Position numbers and translations under genes: made by a program
The notes under the pieces: generated by a model
What the model was told of the DNA's origin: nothing
Databases searched by the model: none
What the model saw: only the letters and a program-made list of their open reading frames with translations
In this document: positions 20,242-28,197 of the stretch, piece after piece
Layout: each line of letters begins with the position of its first letter
Position numbering within the stretch: the first letter of the stretch is position 1
From: Massilia litorea
Lineage (GTDB): Bacteria > Pseudomonadota > Gammaproteobacteria > Burkholderiales > Burkholderiaceae_D
DNA length: 64,000 nt
Assembly (NCBI RefSeq): GCF_015101885.1
Contig: NZ_CP062941.1
Coordinates: forward strand, 3,596,001 to 3,660,000
Direction of reading: 5' to 3'

Positions 20242-23200
20242 ATGGAAGCATCAACGCAACAACGCCAGGAATCGAGCGAGTTCCTTGCGTCTGTCGAAAT
20301 CCTGTCCGCATTCGCGCCAGACGAACTGGAACAGCTCGCAAGCGCGGTCGAGACGCGCTCGTATGCCTTTGGCGACAGCATCTGCAGCGCCGGCGATTCC
20401 GCCGACGGCCTGTATGTCATCAAGTCCGGATCGGTGCGCGTGTTCGCCGAGGAGCATGGCAAGGAAATCAGCATGGGGGTACGCAAGGCTGGCGAAGTCT
20501 TCGCCGAGGTCGCCATGCTGCGTCCCACCAGGCATGAACTGTCTGCCCGGGCCGCGCTGAAGACCCAGCTGTGGTTCATCCCGCGCGCCGCCTTCGAGCC
20601 TTTGCTTGCCCGGAATGCGGCTTCGCTGGAGTTCATCAACAACTATGTGGCGATCAGCTCGGCGGGCGGCCTGGTCGCGCGCCTGTTCGACCTGCGCGGC
20701 AAGGTGGACAAGCCTGAGCTCGAAGAATTCGTGCGCAGCGTCGGCGTCAAGCGCGTCGGCGCCGGCAAGGAAATCCTCAAACAGAATGCGCGCGACGACC
20801 GTCGCCTCTATGTCGTGCGCCAGGGTCAGGTACGCGTCGTGGTCCACGATGCCGACGACGAATATGTGCTGGCCACGCTGGGGGCGGGCGAGATTTTCGG
20901 CGAGAAGGCCTGCCTGATGCGACAGGAACAGCCGGCTTCGGTGCTGGCGGCGAGCGAGGCCGTGCTACTCGTGATCCCGGAAAAGGCGGCCCATTTCATC
21001 CTCGAACGCAACGCGAAGTTCCGCGAAGTGATCGAGGAACGGGTGCGCTTTTTTGAACGCGAACTGCAGCGCCAGAAACGGCTGGCCGAACGGCGCAAAC
21101 GTCCCGTCGTGCTCGACCTCGCTTCACAGGCGAAGGCGGGCGAGAAAATCATCAAGCGCTTCGCCCTGGTAGAGCAGGCCGAAGAGATGGATTGCGGCGC
21201 CGCTTGCCTGGCGATGCTCTGCCGCCACTATGGCATCAACATGACGCTCGGCAAACTGCGCGAACTGGCGAACGTCACCACGCAGGGCGCGACGCTCGAC
21301 AGCCTGGCCCGCGCCGGCGAAGCCCTGGGATTCGGGGCGCGCGGGGTCCAATGCACCTTCGACGCGCTGCTCGGCTTCGAGCTGCCCTTCATCGTGCACT
21401 GGGAGGGCTACCACTACGTCATCGTCTACGGCGTTGCGCCCGACCAGGTCTGGGTCGCGGACCCGGCGGTGGGTTTCCGCAAGATGAAGGTCGAGGAGTT
21501 CGAACGCGGGTGGAGCGGGACCTGCCTCGTGTTCACGCCGGGCCAGGACCTGGTGAAACTGGAGACGGCGCGCTCGCCCTGGCTACGCTTCGTCAGCTAT
21601 CTGCAGCCGTATAAAAAAATCCTGGTGCAATTGTTCCTGGCCACCTTCGTGATCCAGATGCTGGGCATCGTGCCGCCGATGATCATCCAGAACATCCTCG
21701 ACGGCGTGCTCGTGCACCAGAACATCGGCCTGCTGCACTTGCTGATCCTGGGGCTGGTCATTTCCACCGTGTTCAGCCAGGTCATGTCGACGCTGCGCGC
21801 CTACCTGTCGAACTACATGGTGCGCAACCTCGATTTTTCGATGATGGCGCAGTTCTTCAAGCACACGATGTCCTTGCCGTATTCCTTCTTCGCCAAGCGC
21901 AAGACGGGCGACATCCTCGCGCGCTTCTCGGAAAACCAGACGATCCGCGCCTTTCTCACCGAGTCGACGGTGACGACGCTGCTGAACCTGCTGATGGTGT
22001 TTATCTATTTTACGATCCTGTTCCTCTACAACGTGAAGCTGACCCTGCTGCTGATCGGCTTCGTGATTCCCATCATCGCGCTGACCGTACTGGTGACCCC
22101 GCGCATCAAGGACTATGCGCGCGAGGTGTTCAACGCCTCGACCGACGCCCAGTCCTTCCTGATGGAAGCGCTGGGCGGCATCGAAACGGTGAAGGGGATG
22201 GGCAGCGAACGGCCGGTGCGCCTGAAATGGGAGCGGAAATACGTCAAGGCGCTGGAAATGCAGTACCGCGCCCAGTCCTTCAACATCCTGGTCGGGCTCG
22301 CCAGCCAGGTCTTGAACTCGGCCACCACGATCGTCATCCTCTGGGCCGGCGCCAGCCTGGTGCTGGCGCGCGAGCTGACCATCGGCCAATTGATGGCCTT
22401 CAATGCCCTGATGGGCAGCGTGCTGGGACCGCTGATGGGCCTGGTCGGCCTGTGGAGCCGGATGGCGGACGCCACCGTCGCCATGGAGCGCCTCGGGGAC
22501 GTGCTCGACATCGAGCCGGAGCAGAAGCCGGGCGACCTCGCCTCGCGGGTGGTACTGCCCGACCTGCAGGGCGAGCTGAAACTCGAGCGCATGTATTTCC
22601 GCTACGGCGGCGAGGACACCCCCTGGGTGCTGGAAGACATCAGCATCGACATCAAGCCCGGCGAGCTGGTGGCGATCGTCGGGCGCAGCGGCTCGGGCAA
22701 GACGACGCTGGCGAAACTGCTGGTCGGCTTTTATCCACCAACCGACGGGAAAATCGTCGTCGACGGTTACGAGATGAGCGCGATCGACAAGGATTATTAC
22801 CGGGCCCAGGTCGGCTATGTCATGCAGAGCAATCTACTGTTTTCCGGGACCATCGCCGAGAACATCGCCAGCGGCGACGACAGCCCGGACCGGCGCCGCA
22901 TCGAGGAAGTGGCGAAGATGGCGGACGCGCACGCCTTCATCAGCAAGATGCCGCTCGGTTACGAGCAGGTGGTGGGCGAGCGCGGCGTCGGCCTCTCGGG
23001 CGGCCAGGTGCAGCGGCTGTGCATTGCGCGCGCGCTGTACCACGATCCACGCCTGCTGGTCTTCGATGAAGCGACCTCGGCGCTCGACACCCAGTCCGAG
23101 AGCAATATCATGGCCAACATGGAAGCGATCCTGGCGGGCCGCACGGCCGTCATCATCGCCCACCGGCTCAGCACGATCATGCGGGCGGATAAAATCGTGG

Positions 23201-23304
23201 TGCTGTACGAAGGCAAGATCGTCGAGCAGGGGCGCCATGAGGAGCTGCTGGCGCGGCGCGGCATGTATTACGAACTGGTACAGAAGCAATTGGGGGCAGC
23301 ATGA
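20242..23304 (+). CDS. ABC exporter with two cNMP-binding domains and C39 leader peptidase, 1020 aa
   Basis: Domains in order: cyclic-nucleotide-binding fold 1 (about 20-135), fold 2 (about 145-265), C39 peptidase (about 305-430), transmembrane domain (about 450-720) and ABC ATPase (about 760-1015). The peptidase has catalytic Cys in EEMDCGAACLAML, His in HWEGYHYVIVYG and Asp in VADPAVG. The ATPase has GRSGSGKTT, LSGGQVQR and LLVFDEATSALD. The protein should remove GG-type leaders in the cytoplasm while exporting the core. cNMP-domain C39 exporters are known mainly from cyanobacteria (HetC-like). Its stop overlaps the activator start (ATGA). Confidence 0.95.
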   Translation: MEASTQQRQESSEFLASVEILSAFAPDELEQLASAVETRSYAFGDSICSAGDSADGLYVIKSGSVRVFAEEHGKEISMGVRKAGEVFAEVAMLRPTRHELSARAALKTQLWFIPRAAFEPLLARNAASLEFINNYVAISSAGGLVARLFDLRGKVDKPELEEFVRSVGVKRVGAGKEILKQNARDDRRLYVVRQGQVRVVVHDADDEYVLATLGAGEIFGEKACLMRQEQPASVLAASEAVLLVIPEKAAHFILERNAKFREVIEERVRFFERELQRQKRLAERRKRPVVLDLASQAKAGEKIIKRFALVEQAEEMDCGAACLAMLCRHYGINMTLGKLRELANVTTQGATLDSLARAGEALGFGARGVQCTFDALLGFELPFIVHWEGYHYVIVYGVAPDQVWVADPAVGFRKMKVEEFERGWSGTCLVFTPGQDLVKLETARSPWLRFVSYLQPYKKILVQLFLATFVIQMLGIVPPMIIQNILDGVLVHQNIGLLHLLILGLVISTVFSQVMSTLRAYLSNYMVRNLDFSMMAQFFKHTMSLPYSFFAKRKTGDILARFSENQTIRAFLTESTVTTLLNLLMVFIYFTILFLYNVKLTLLLIGFVIPIIALTVLVTPRIKDYAREVFNASTDAQSFLMEALGGIETVKGMGSERPVRLKWERKYVKALEMQYRAQSFNILVGLASQVLNSATTIVILWAGASLVLARELTIGQLMAFNALMGSVLGPLMGLVGLWSRMADATVAMERLGDVLDIEPEQKPGDLASRVVLPDLQGELKLERMYFRYGGEDTPWVLEDISIDIKPGELVAIVGRSGSGKTTLAKLLVGFYPPTDGKIVVDGYEMSAIDKDYYRAQVGYVMQSNLLFSGTIAENIASGDDSPDRRRIEEVAKMADAHAFISKMPLGYEQVVGERGVGLSGGQVQRLCIARALYHDPRLLVFDEATSALDTQSESNIMANMEAILAGRTAVIIAHRLSTIMRADKIVVLYEGKIVEQGRHEELLARRGMYYELVQKQLGAA

Positions 23305-24596
23305 AGCTGTATAACCCCGGTGGCGAGCGCGGCTCGGCGATGTCGTATGCCGGCCTGCTGGAAAAGATCGAGATCATGCGCTCGACCCTGCGCTGGGCCA
23401 CCCGCATCGAGCGTCCCGATGTCGAGAAACTGCTGCGCCAGGCGAATACCTTGCGCGACGAAGTCATGGGGCTGTCGCACAAGGAGCGCTTCGTGCAGGC
23501 ACTGGGCGGCGAACGGCGCACCGACGCCGCGGACGGGACCGCGCCCGAACCTTTGCGGCTCGAACCCTCGCATGGTGAGCGGCGCCGGGCGCTGCTGGCG
23601 CGCAGCTTCGTGTTCGAGGGTACCTTCGGCGACAACCCGAAGCTGCTCGACGCCCTCGAGATCGCCGAGAAGGCAGCGCCGACGGATTTGCCGGTGCTGG
23701 TCGACGGCGAGAGCGGCACCGGCAAGGAGCTGATGGCGAAAGTCATCCACGCCAACGGCTCGCGCGCCGACAAGCCGTATATCTCGGTCAACTGCGGCGC
23801 CATCCCGGACAGCCTGCTCGAATCGGAACTCTTCGGGCACAAGAAGGGCGCCTTCACCGGCGCCGCGAACGACCGCAAGGGCAAGTTCGAATCCGCGCAC
23901 AAGGGCACCATCTTCCTCGATGAGATCGGCGAATTGCCGCTGCCGGGCCAGGTAAAACTGCTGCGCGTGCTGCAGTCGCACGAAATCCAGCGCGTCGGCT
24001 CCGACGAAACCATCTCGGTGGACGCGCGCATCGTCGCCGCCACCAACAAGAACCTGCGCAAGCTGATCGAACAGGGGAGCTTTCGCGAAGACCTGTTCTA
24101 CCGGCTCAGCGTGATCCACGTGACGCTGCCGCCGCTGCGCGAGCGCAAGGACGAGATACCGCTGCTGATCGCGTATTACGGCGACGAATCGGCGGAGGCG
24201 CTGGGACGCGCGCCAGTGGCATTAACGCCGCGCCTGCGCGACTTCCTGCTGCGTTACGGATATCCGGGCAATATTCGGGAACTGCGCAACATCATGTACC
24301 GTATCTCCTGCCTGGCGGGCGAGACGGGCGACCTGTCGCATCTGCCAGAAGACATCCGACCCGTCAATGCGCTGCCGCAGTCGGCGGCGGCGGTACCGGC
24401 CGCTGCACTGTCGATGGCCGAAGCGAAGCGGGTCGCGAGCGACGAGGCGGAGCGCGGCTGCCTGGAGCGCGGCTTGCAGGAAGTCGGCGGCAACGTGGCC
24501 GAGCTCGCCCGGCGCTGGGAAATGAACCGCTCGCATCTGCAAATCCTGCTCAAGAAGCATGGCCTGCACTCGAAGGATTTCCGCAAGCAGGGTTAG
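23301..24596 (+). CDS. sigma-54 activator, AAA+ with Fis-type HTH, 431 aa
   Basis: The AAA+ domain (about 105-340) has Walker A GESGTGKE, the sigma-54-contacting loop GAFTGA intact, Walker B TIFLDEIGELPL and the arginine-finger region FREDLFYRLSVIHVTLPPLRERKDEI. A Fis-like helix-turn-helix ends the protein (NVAELARRWEMNRSHLQILLKKHGL). The N-terminal 100 residues carry no receiver or GAF domain that I can identify, so the signal input is unknown; regulation by a partner or phosphorylation is possible. Translation is coupled to the exporter. It probably drives the sigma-54 promoters at 18848, 27026, 28050 and 29780. Confidence 0.93.
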   Translation: MKLYNPGGERGSAMSYAGLLEKIEIMRSTLRWATRIERPDVEKLLRQANTLRDEVMGLSHKERFVQALGGERRTDAADGTAPEPLRLEPSHGERRRALLARSFVFEGTFGDNPKLLDALEIAEKAAPTDLPVLVDGESGTGKELMAKVIHANGSRADKPYISVNCGAIPDSLLESELFGHKKGAFTGAANDRKGKFESAHKGTIFLDEIGELPLPGQVKLLRVLQSHEIQRVGSDETISVDARIVAATNKNLRKLIEQGSFREDLFYRLSVIHVTLPPLRERKDEIPLLIAYYGDESAEALGRAPVALTPRLRDFLLRYGYPGNIRELRNIMYRISCLAGETGDLSHLPEDIRPVNALPQSAAAVPAAALSMAEAKRVASDEAERGCLERGLQEVGGNVAELARRWEMNRSHLQILLKKHGLHSKDFRKQG

Positions 24597-25351
24597 AGGG
24601 CCGGGTTGACGATCGTCTTGTCCCCCGAAAGGTCGTCGGCCCTGGCCACCACCACTGTAACGTTGTCGCGCCCGCCATTGGCGAGTGCCTGGGCGACCAG
24701 GTCTTGCGCGGCGCGTTCGCAGTCGCCGGGCGCCAGCGCCGCCGCGATCGCCGCTTCCTCGACCGGGGTGCTGAGGCCGTCACTGCACAGGAGAAAAATG
24801 TCGCCATCGCGCGCGGCCAGGGTCGTCACATCGAATGCGACCGTGTCGGCTGCGCCGACCGCGCGCGTGATCATGTTGGGGCTGGCCGCCGCTTGCGCCA
24901 TCTCGGCGCCACGCGCCCTGAGCGCCTCGAACTGGCTGTGGTCGCGCGTGAGTTGCTGCAGGCGGCCGTGGCGAAACAGGTAGATGCGGCTGTCGCCGGC
25001 CCACAGGCATGCGGCCTCGTCCCCGACGGCCAGCAGGGCGGCGACCGTGCTGCCGATCACCGGTACGTGGCGCGCGCGCGCCTCTTGCCGCAAGCTGTCG
25101 TTCGCCTCGTTCAGGCGTGCGCGTGCGAACTCGATGAGTTCGGCCAGGGTGGCATGCACGGGCAGCCCGGCGAGTGCGTCGACCACGGCGCGGCTGGCGA
25201 AGTCCCCGAAGGCATGGCCACCCATGCCGTCCGCCACGGCCCACAAGCCACGCTGCGGCTGGGCAAGATACGCGTCCTCGTTGCGGCTACGTACCAGCCC
25301 AATATCCGTGCGCGCGGCGCATATCCAGCGCAATTCGGTGTCCAGGCCCAT
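24593..25351 (-). CDS. PP2C-type Ser/Thr phosphatase, 252 aa
   Basis: The metal-dependent phosphatase motifs are present: RSRNEDAY, WAVADGMGGHAFGDFAS, AACLWAGDSRIYLF with QLTRDHSQ, FLLCSDGLS and GGRDNVTVVVA, giving the conserved Asp residues for two metals. Length matches the Stp/PppA group. It is cytoplasmic. Its start lies 19 bp after the stop of leader peptide 1, so it is probably transcribed with the peptide array. It ends tail-to-tail with the activator gene (4-bp overlap). The likely counterpart is the Ser/Thr kinase at 30055, with FHA proteins as phospho-readers. Confidence 0.93.
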   Translation of the reverse strand: MGLDTELRWICAARTDIGLVRSRNEDAYLAQPQRGLWAVADGMGGHAFGDFASRAVVDALAGLPVHATLAELIEFARARLNEANDSLRQEARARHVPVIGSTVAALLAVGDEAACLWAGDSRIYLFRHGRLQQLTRDHSQFEALRARGAEMAQAAASPNMITRAVGAADTVAFDVTTLAARDGDIFLLCSDGLSTPVEEAAIAAALAPGDCERAAQDLVAQALANGGRDNVTVVVARADDLSGDKTIVNPAL

Positions 25352-25370
25352 CGCATTGTCCAGGTTCGTC

Positions 25371-25652
25371 CTACAGGAACGCCTTGTTCAGTCCGCTTTC
25401 GTCGACGCTCACGTTCAGCGTCGAATTCGCACCGGAATTGTTGACCGACACCGACTGGAACTGGTTGATCATCTGGTCGGCGAAATTATTAATCTGGTAA
25501 AAGTTAATGACCGGGAACTGGGTGGGCGATGCGTTGACGAAGGGTCTGATCCAGCCGAACACCCAGGGTGCGCCCGCCCCGCGAATCGCCGCCATCGCCT
25601 GGCGGTCGAGGGGAGCGCTGTTCGTCAGGTCGCCGATGGTAATGCTGGCCAT
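25371..25652 (-). CDS. leader peptide precursor 1 (GAG variant), 93 aa
   Basis: Starts MASITIGDLTNSAPLDRQAM; the leader ends AAIRGAG near residue 27, so the usual GG is replaced by GAG. The core has an aromatic start (APWVFGWIRPF) then an N/Q/S-rich tail (NFYQINNFADQMINQFQSVS, then SGANSTLNVSVDESG). No cysteine. GGAG precedes the ATG. It is the last peptide gene of its array and lies 19 bp before the phosphatase, so it may be coupled to it. Only a poor sigma-54 match lies directly upstream. Confidence 0.8.
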   Translation of the reverse strand: MASITIGDLTNSAPLDRQAMAAIRGAGAPWVFGWIRPFVNASPTQFPVINFYQINNFADQMINQFQSVSVNNSGANSTLNVSVDESGLNKAFL

Positions 25653-25717
25653 GATGCATCTCCGTGTTGAATGGGGGAGAGCGGAAGCTGTCCCCAGTGT
25701 AGACCAAATCGGGCCGG

Positions 25718-25996
25718 TCAGCGCCGCACGATGGTGTTCTGTCCGCGCTGCGTGGCGTCGCTGTCGACGTGCAGGCCCTCGACGAAGGCAGCGCCGTTGG
25801 CGGTCGCGGTCAGGACGTCCTGCATTTGCATCAGGTTCTGGGTGGCACTGATCGAGCTGTCTGCACTCGGCCTGTAGTTGAGGTCGCCGAGCGAATAGGC
25901 CGGCGCGCCCATTTTCCAGCCGCCGCGCACGGCAGCCATGGTCGGGCGATCGAGTCGTTCGCTGCGGGCCAGGTCGGTGATGGTCAAGGTGTTCAT
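25718..25996 (-). CDS. double-glycine leader peptide precursor 2, 92 aa
   Basis: Leader MNTLTITDLARSERLDRPTM then AAVRGG. The core (about 65 aa) begins WKMGAPAYSLGDLNYRPS and continues SSISATQNLMQMQDVLTATA. It belongs with precursors 4, 5, 8 and 9 (shared KMG-P-YS-GD-NY, SSI-ATQNL, TANG-AF and a polar end). AGGAG lies before the ATG. The final residues are basic (IVRR). It probably shares the transcript from the sigma-54 promoter at 27026. Confidence 0.85.
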   Translation of the reverse strand: MNTLTITDLARSERLDRPTMAAVRGGWKMGAPAYSLGDLNYRPSADSSISATQNLMQMQDVLTATANGAAFVEGLHVDSDATQRGQNTIVRR

Positions 25997-26044
25997 GGCG
26001 ATTCTCCTGAATTGTCTGGGGGCTGGGTTTGTATGAAGCCGTGT

Positions 26045-26296
26045 TCAGAACACGGACCTGTTTTCGGCGCGGAGGGCGGCTGCCAGGTTCAGGTCCGGGG
26101 CACTGAAGCCGGCCCCGATCACGCCGTTATTGTTGAGGACGTTGATACCGATCTGCTGGAACTGGCCAATCTGCTGGTTGACGGCGACATTGACGTTGAC
26201 GCCGGGGCCGAAGGCATGGCCGCCGTGGACGAGCGACATGGCCCGCTTGTCCAGCGCGGCGTTGTGCGCCAGGTCGTGGATGAGGATGGATGACAT
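26045..26296 (-). CDS. double-glycine leader peptide precursor 3, N/Q/V-rich core, 83 aa
   Basis: Leader MSSILIHDLAHNAALDKRAM then SLVHGG. The core has alternating V/N (GVNVNVAVNQQIGQFQQIGI) followed by NVLNNNGVIGAGF, then DLNLAAALRAENRS. The QQIGQFQQIGINVLNNNGVIGAGF block is identical in precursor 7, making a second core type. The alternating polar/aliphatic pattern suggests beta strands that could stack. No cysteine. Located between precursors 2 and 4 in one direction. Confidence 0.85.
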   Translation of the reverse strand: MSSILIHDLAHNAALDKRAMSLVHGGHAFGPGVNVNVAVNQQIGQFQQIGINVLNNNGVIGAGFSAPDLNLAAALRAENRSVF

Positions 26297-26324
26297 GGTA
26301 TTGCTCCTGGAAGGGTGGGGACGT

Positions 26325-26349
26325 TGCGCGGCAAGAGACTCGCCGCGCA
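26325..26349 (-). promoter_or_regulatory. stem-loop between peptide genes 4 and 3
   Basis: TGCGCGGC and GCCGCGCA form a perfect 8-bp stem with a 9-nt loop and no T tract. It could stabilise or attenuate the polycistronic mRNA. Confidence 0.45.
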
Positions 26350-26359
26350 GCCGCGCCGT

Positions 26360-26635
26360 TTAGCCGATGATCTTGTTTTCGCCGTCCTGGTGGACGTCGC
26401 TGTGCACGTTCACGCCACCGACAAAGGCCGAGCCGTTGGCCGTCAGCGTGGCCACGCTCTGCTGCTGGAACAGGTTCTGGGTGGCGCTGATCGAGGAGTC
26501 GACGCTGGGCGTGTAGTTGAGGTCGCCGTAGCTGTAGCCGGGCGTGCCCATCTTGAAGCCGCCGCGCACATGCGCCATGGCGCTGCGGTCGAGTTGTTCG
26601 GTACGGGCCAGGTCGGTGATGATCAGGGTTTTCAT
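26360..26635 (-). CDS. double-glycine leader peptide precursor 4, 91 aa
   Basis: Leader MKTLIITDLARTEQLDRSAM then AHVRGG. The core starts FKMGTPGYSYGDLNYTPS and includes SSISATQNLFQQQSVATLTA and GVNVHSDVHQDGEN. It differs from precursor 8 only at two residues (one in the leader, one in the core), because both lie in the 684-bp duplication. The chosen ATG has AAGGAG 8 bp upstream; a longer in-frame start would destroy the leader pattern. Precursor 5 ends 46 bp upstream. Confidence 0.9.
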   Translation of the reverse strand: MKTLIITDLARTEQLDRSAMAHVRGGFKMGTPGYSYGDLNYTPSVDSSISATQNLFQQQSVATLTANGSAFVGGVNVHSDVHQDGENKIIG

Positions 26636-26681
26636 GGTAATGCTCCTTGGGATGTGTATGCGGGAATGGTGTAGGTGGTAT

Positions 26682-26960
26682 TCAACGACGCACGATCTTG
26701 TTGTTGCCGTCCTGCGAAACATGGCTGTCGACGTTGACGCCGTCCAGGAAGGCCGAGCCGTTGGCGGTGGCGGTCACCACTTCCTGCATCTGCGCCAGGT
26801 TCTGGGTCGCCGTGATCGACGAGTCGAAGCTCGGGGCATAGTTCACGTCGCCATACGAATAGCCGGGCATGCCCATCTTGAAGCCGCCGCGGACGTGCGC
26901 CATGGCGCTGCGGTCGAGTTGTTCGGTGCGGGCCAGGTCGGTGATGATCAAGCTTTTCAT
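26682..26960 (-). CDS. double-glycine leader peptide precursor 5, 92 aa
   Basis: Leader MKSLIITDLARTEQLDRSAM then AHVRGG. The core begins FKMGMPGYSYGDVNYAPS and continues SSITATQNLAQMQEVVTATA, ending NNKIVRR. It differs from precursor 9 at one leader residue (H versus Q before VRGG). It is the first gene after the sigma-54 promoter at 27026-27041, with a leader of about 55 nt and AGGAG before the ATG. The promoter makes it the likely head of an operon ending in the phosphatase. Confidence 0.9.
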   Translation of the reverse strand: MKSLIITDLARTEQLDRSAMAHVRGGFKMGMPGYSYGDVNYAPSFDSSITATQNLAQMQEVVTATANGSAFLDGVNVDSHVSQDGNNKIVRR

Positions 26961-27025
26961 GGTGATTCTCCTGAAGTGGTAAGTGGTTTGGAGTGAGGCA
27001 TTTGGTTTGCGCTCAATGGACATAT

Positions 27026-27041
27026 AGCGAAAGGCGTGCCA
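27026..27041 (-). promoter_or_regulatory. sigma-54 promoter of peptide array 1
   Basis: On the minus strand TGGCAC-N5-TCGCT, GG-N10-GC spacing exact. Predicted transcription starts near 27014, about 55 nt before peptide gene 5. An identical box lies in the duplicated copy at 29780. Confidence 0.75.
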
Positions 27042-27161
27042 GGCCCGCACCAATCGGTTTGGGTGAAGCTAAGTAATTGAATTTGCAGGGAGTTTTGTAA
27101 GAAAGCCTGATGGGTCAGGTGAATTGCCGGCAGCACGGGAGGAGCGACTGACGGTCCGTAA

Positions 27162-27186
27162 CCAACATGTTTCAAGGGGGTGTGTG
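27162..27186 (-). promoter_or_regulatory. candidate sigma-54 activator site D
   Basis: CCAACA-N13-TGTGTG, preceded by GGTCCG, about 120 bp upstream of the -24 box. The right arm is degenerate compared with sites A-C, so this copy may be weaker. Confidence 0.4.
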
Positions 27187-27278
27187 CCAGGGCCCGACAG
27201 GTCAGGAAAACCGCTGGGGTGAAGCATGGGTCCGGATGCCCGACCTGCGTCCGGGCTGGCCTGTGTCCAGAAAAAGAA

Positions 27279-27306
27279 AATGCCAGTCAGCATAACTGAC
27301 TGGCAT
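27279..27306 (-). terminator. terminator after the EthD-like gene
   Basis: ATGCCAGTCAG and CTGACTGGCAT form an 11-bp stem with a 5-nt loop. On the minus strand the stem is followed by TTTTCTTTTTC. Confidence 0.85.
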
Positions 27307-27342
27307 CAGGGGCGGCCGGCGAACGCCGGCGACCGGGCGCGC

Positions 27343-27657
27343 TTAGCCGACCAGCACCTCGCTCATCTGGATCACCGGCGTCTGGTTCGTGTAGTTGGGA
27401 ATGTCGGCCATGATTTCCTCGCTGTGCGGCCCGAAGCCGGCCTGGAAGGCGTCGATGGAATCGCAGAACAGGTGCCCCATGGCGATATACGGCGTGTTCG
27501 ACATGGGGGCACCGGCGGCAGCCGCCCGGTCGACTGTGTAGTACTTGCAATGCTCTCCCATCAGGGTCTTCACCATGGGCATGTGGCGCTCGCAGTAGTA
27601 GACTGCGTCGAAATGGGCGTCCGGGCCGTTCGGGTACATCACGCTGACCTTGATCAT
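27343..27657 (-). CDS. EthD-family protein, 104 aa
   Basis: A small dimeric alpha/beta-barrel protein: MIKVSVMYPNGPDAHFD, then YYCERHMPMVKTLMG and IAMGHLFCDSIDAFQAGFGPH fit the EthD family. Members have varied or unknown roles. I chose the ATG at 27657 because it begins the first beta strand; upstream in-frame codons do not look protein-like. It lies within the peptide region and ends at a terminator. It may be a passenger gene between the two peptide arrays, or be cotranscribed with the 59-aa membrane protein upstream (145-bp gap). Confidence 0.85.
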   Translation of the reverse strand: MIKVSVMYPNGPDAHFDAVYYCERHMPMVKTLMGEHCKYYTVDRAAAAGAPMSNTPYIAMGHLFCDSIDAFQAGFGPHSEEIMADIPNYTNQTPVIQMSEVLVG

Positions 27658-27802
27658 TGTCCGTCTCCTCTTCGGGTTTGACTCGAGTATACGAAGCCAT
27701 CGTGCGCCGATGTCAGGCGTTTTGCAAGCGCGATATTGCGTCCAGGGCCGCTGCGGGCCGAGGCGATTGCAGGCGGCGGCGCGCGGCGCCGCCGCCCGGT
27801 TC

Positions 27803-27982
27803 TCATGCACGCTGCGCCGGCGCAGGCGCGCGGACGACGACGGTCCGAACCTCGCGTGCCGCGGTGGCCGAAGCCGATTGCGAGGTCTCGGCTTCCCGCA
27901 GGCTGTCGAATGCGAAGGTAGCGGTGCTGACGACGACGAGCGTGACGATGAAAATGGCTTCCATGTGCTTGTGCATGTTCAT
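27803..27982 (-). CDS. 59-aa single-pass membrane protein under a sigma-54 promoter
   Basis: Sequence begins MNMHKHMEAIFIVTLVVVST, giving one hydrophobic segment (about residues 8-26), then a polar tail ending RAPAPAQRA. AAGGGGA lies 8 bp before the ATG. A good sigma-54 promoter at 28050-28065 and a perfect-arm dyad at 28129-28154 stand upstream, as for the peptide genes, so it is probably part of the same regulon. It could be an accessory, immunity or anchoring peptide. It has no GG leader. The family is not recognised. Confidence 0.65.
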   Translation of the reverse strand: MNMHKHMEAIFIVTLVVVSTATFAFDSLREAETSQSASATAAREVRTVVVRAPAPAQRA

Positions 27983-28049
27983 GATGGTCCCCTTGCGTGG
28001 CTGGTTTCGAAAAGGTCGGGAGCTTTCTGCTTGCTCACAAGCTTGTTAG

Positions 28050-28065
28050 AGCACGCGGCGTGCCA
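28050..28065 (-). promoter_or_regulatory. sigma-54 promoter of the 59-aa membrane protein
   Basis: On the minus strand TGGCAC-N5-GTGCT with exact GG-N10-GC spacing. Predicted start near 28038, leaving about 55 nt before the ATG at 27982. Confidence 0.7.
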
Positions 28066-28128
28066 GCACACGGCCAGGGCGCAAAGGAGGGTTTCGGCGC
28101 CGATGCAAGGCAAACTGCCGGACCGCGG

Positions 28129-28154
28129 CCAACAGTGTGCCTGCACGGTGTTGG
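28129..28154 (-). promoter_or_regulatory. candidate sigma-54 activator site B
   Basis: CCAACA-N14-TGTTGG with perfect arms, extendable to GCCAACA / TGTTGGC, preceded by GGACCG. Centre is about 76 bp upstream of the -24 box. Confidence 0.55.
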
Positions 28155-28197
28155 CTGCGAACCGGCACCGTGGCGTGGCGATACGGACGAAAAAAAA

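Larger units (their letters stand above)
26360..27043. repeat. 684-bp direct repeat, copy 1
   Basis: Covers peptide genes 4 and 5 and the sigma-54 promoter. The second copy is at 29114-29797 (offset 2754) with about five mismatches. Identity stops at the gene 4 stop codon on one side and directly upstream of the -24 box on the other. Confidence 0.93.

Noticed and set aside
25680..25695. Sigma-54-like box before peptide gene 1
   Set aside because: Spacing fits, but only about half of the consensus matches and no upstream dyad is found.
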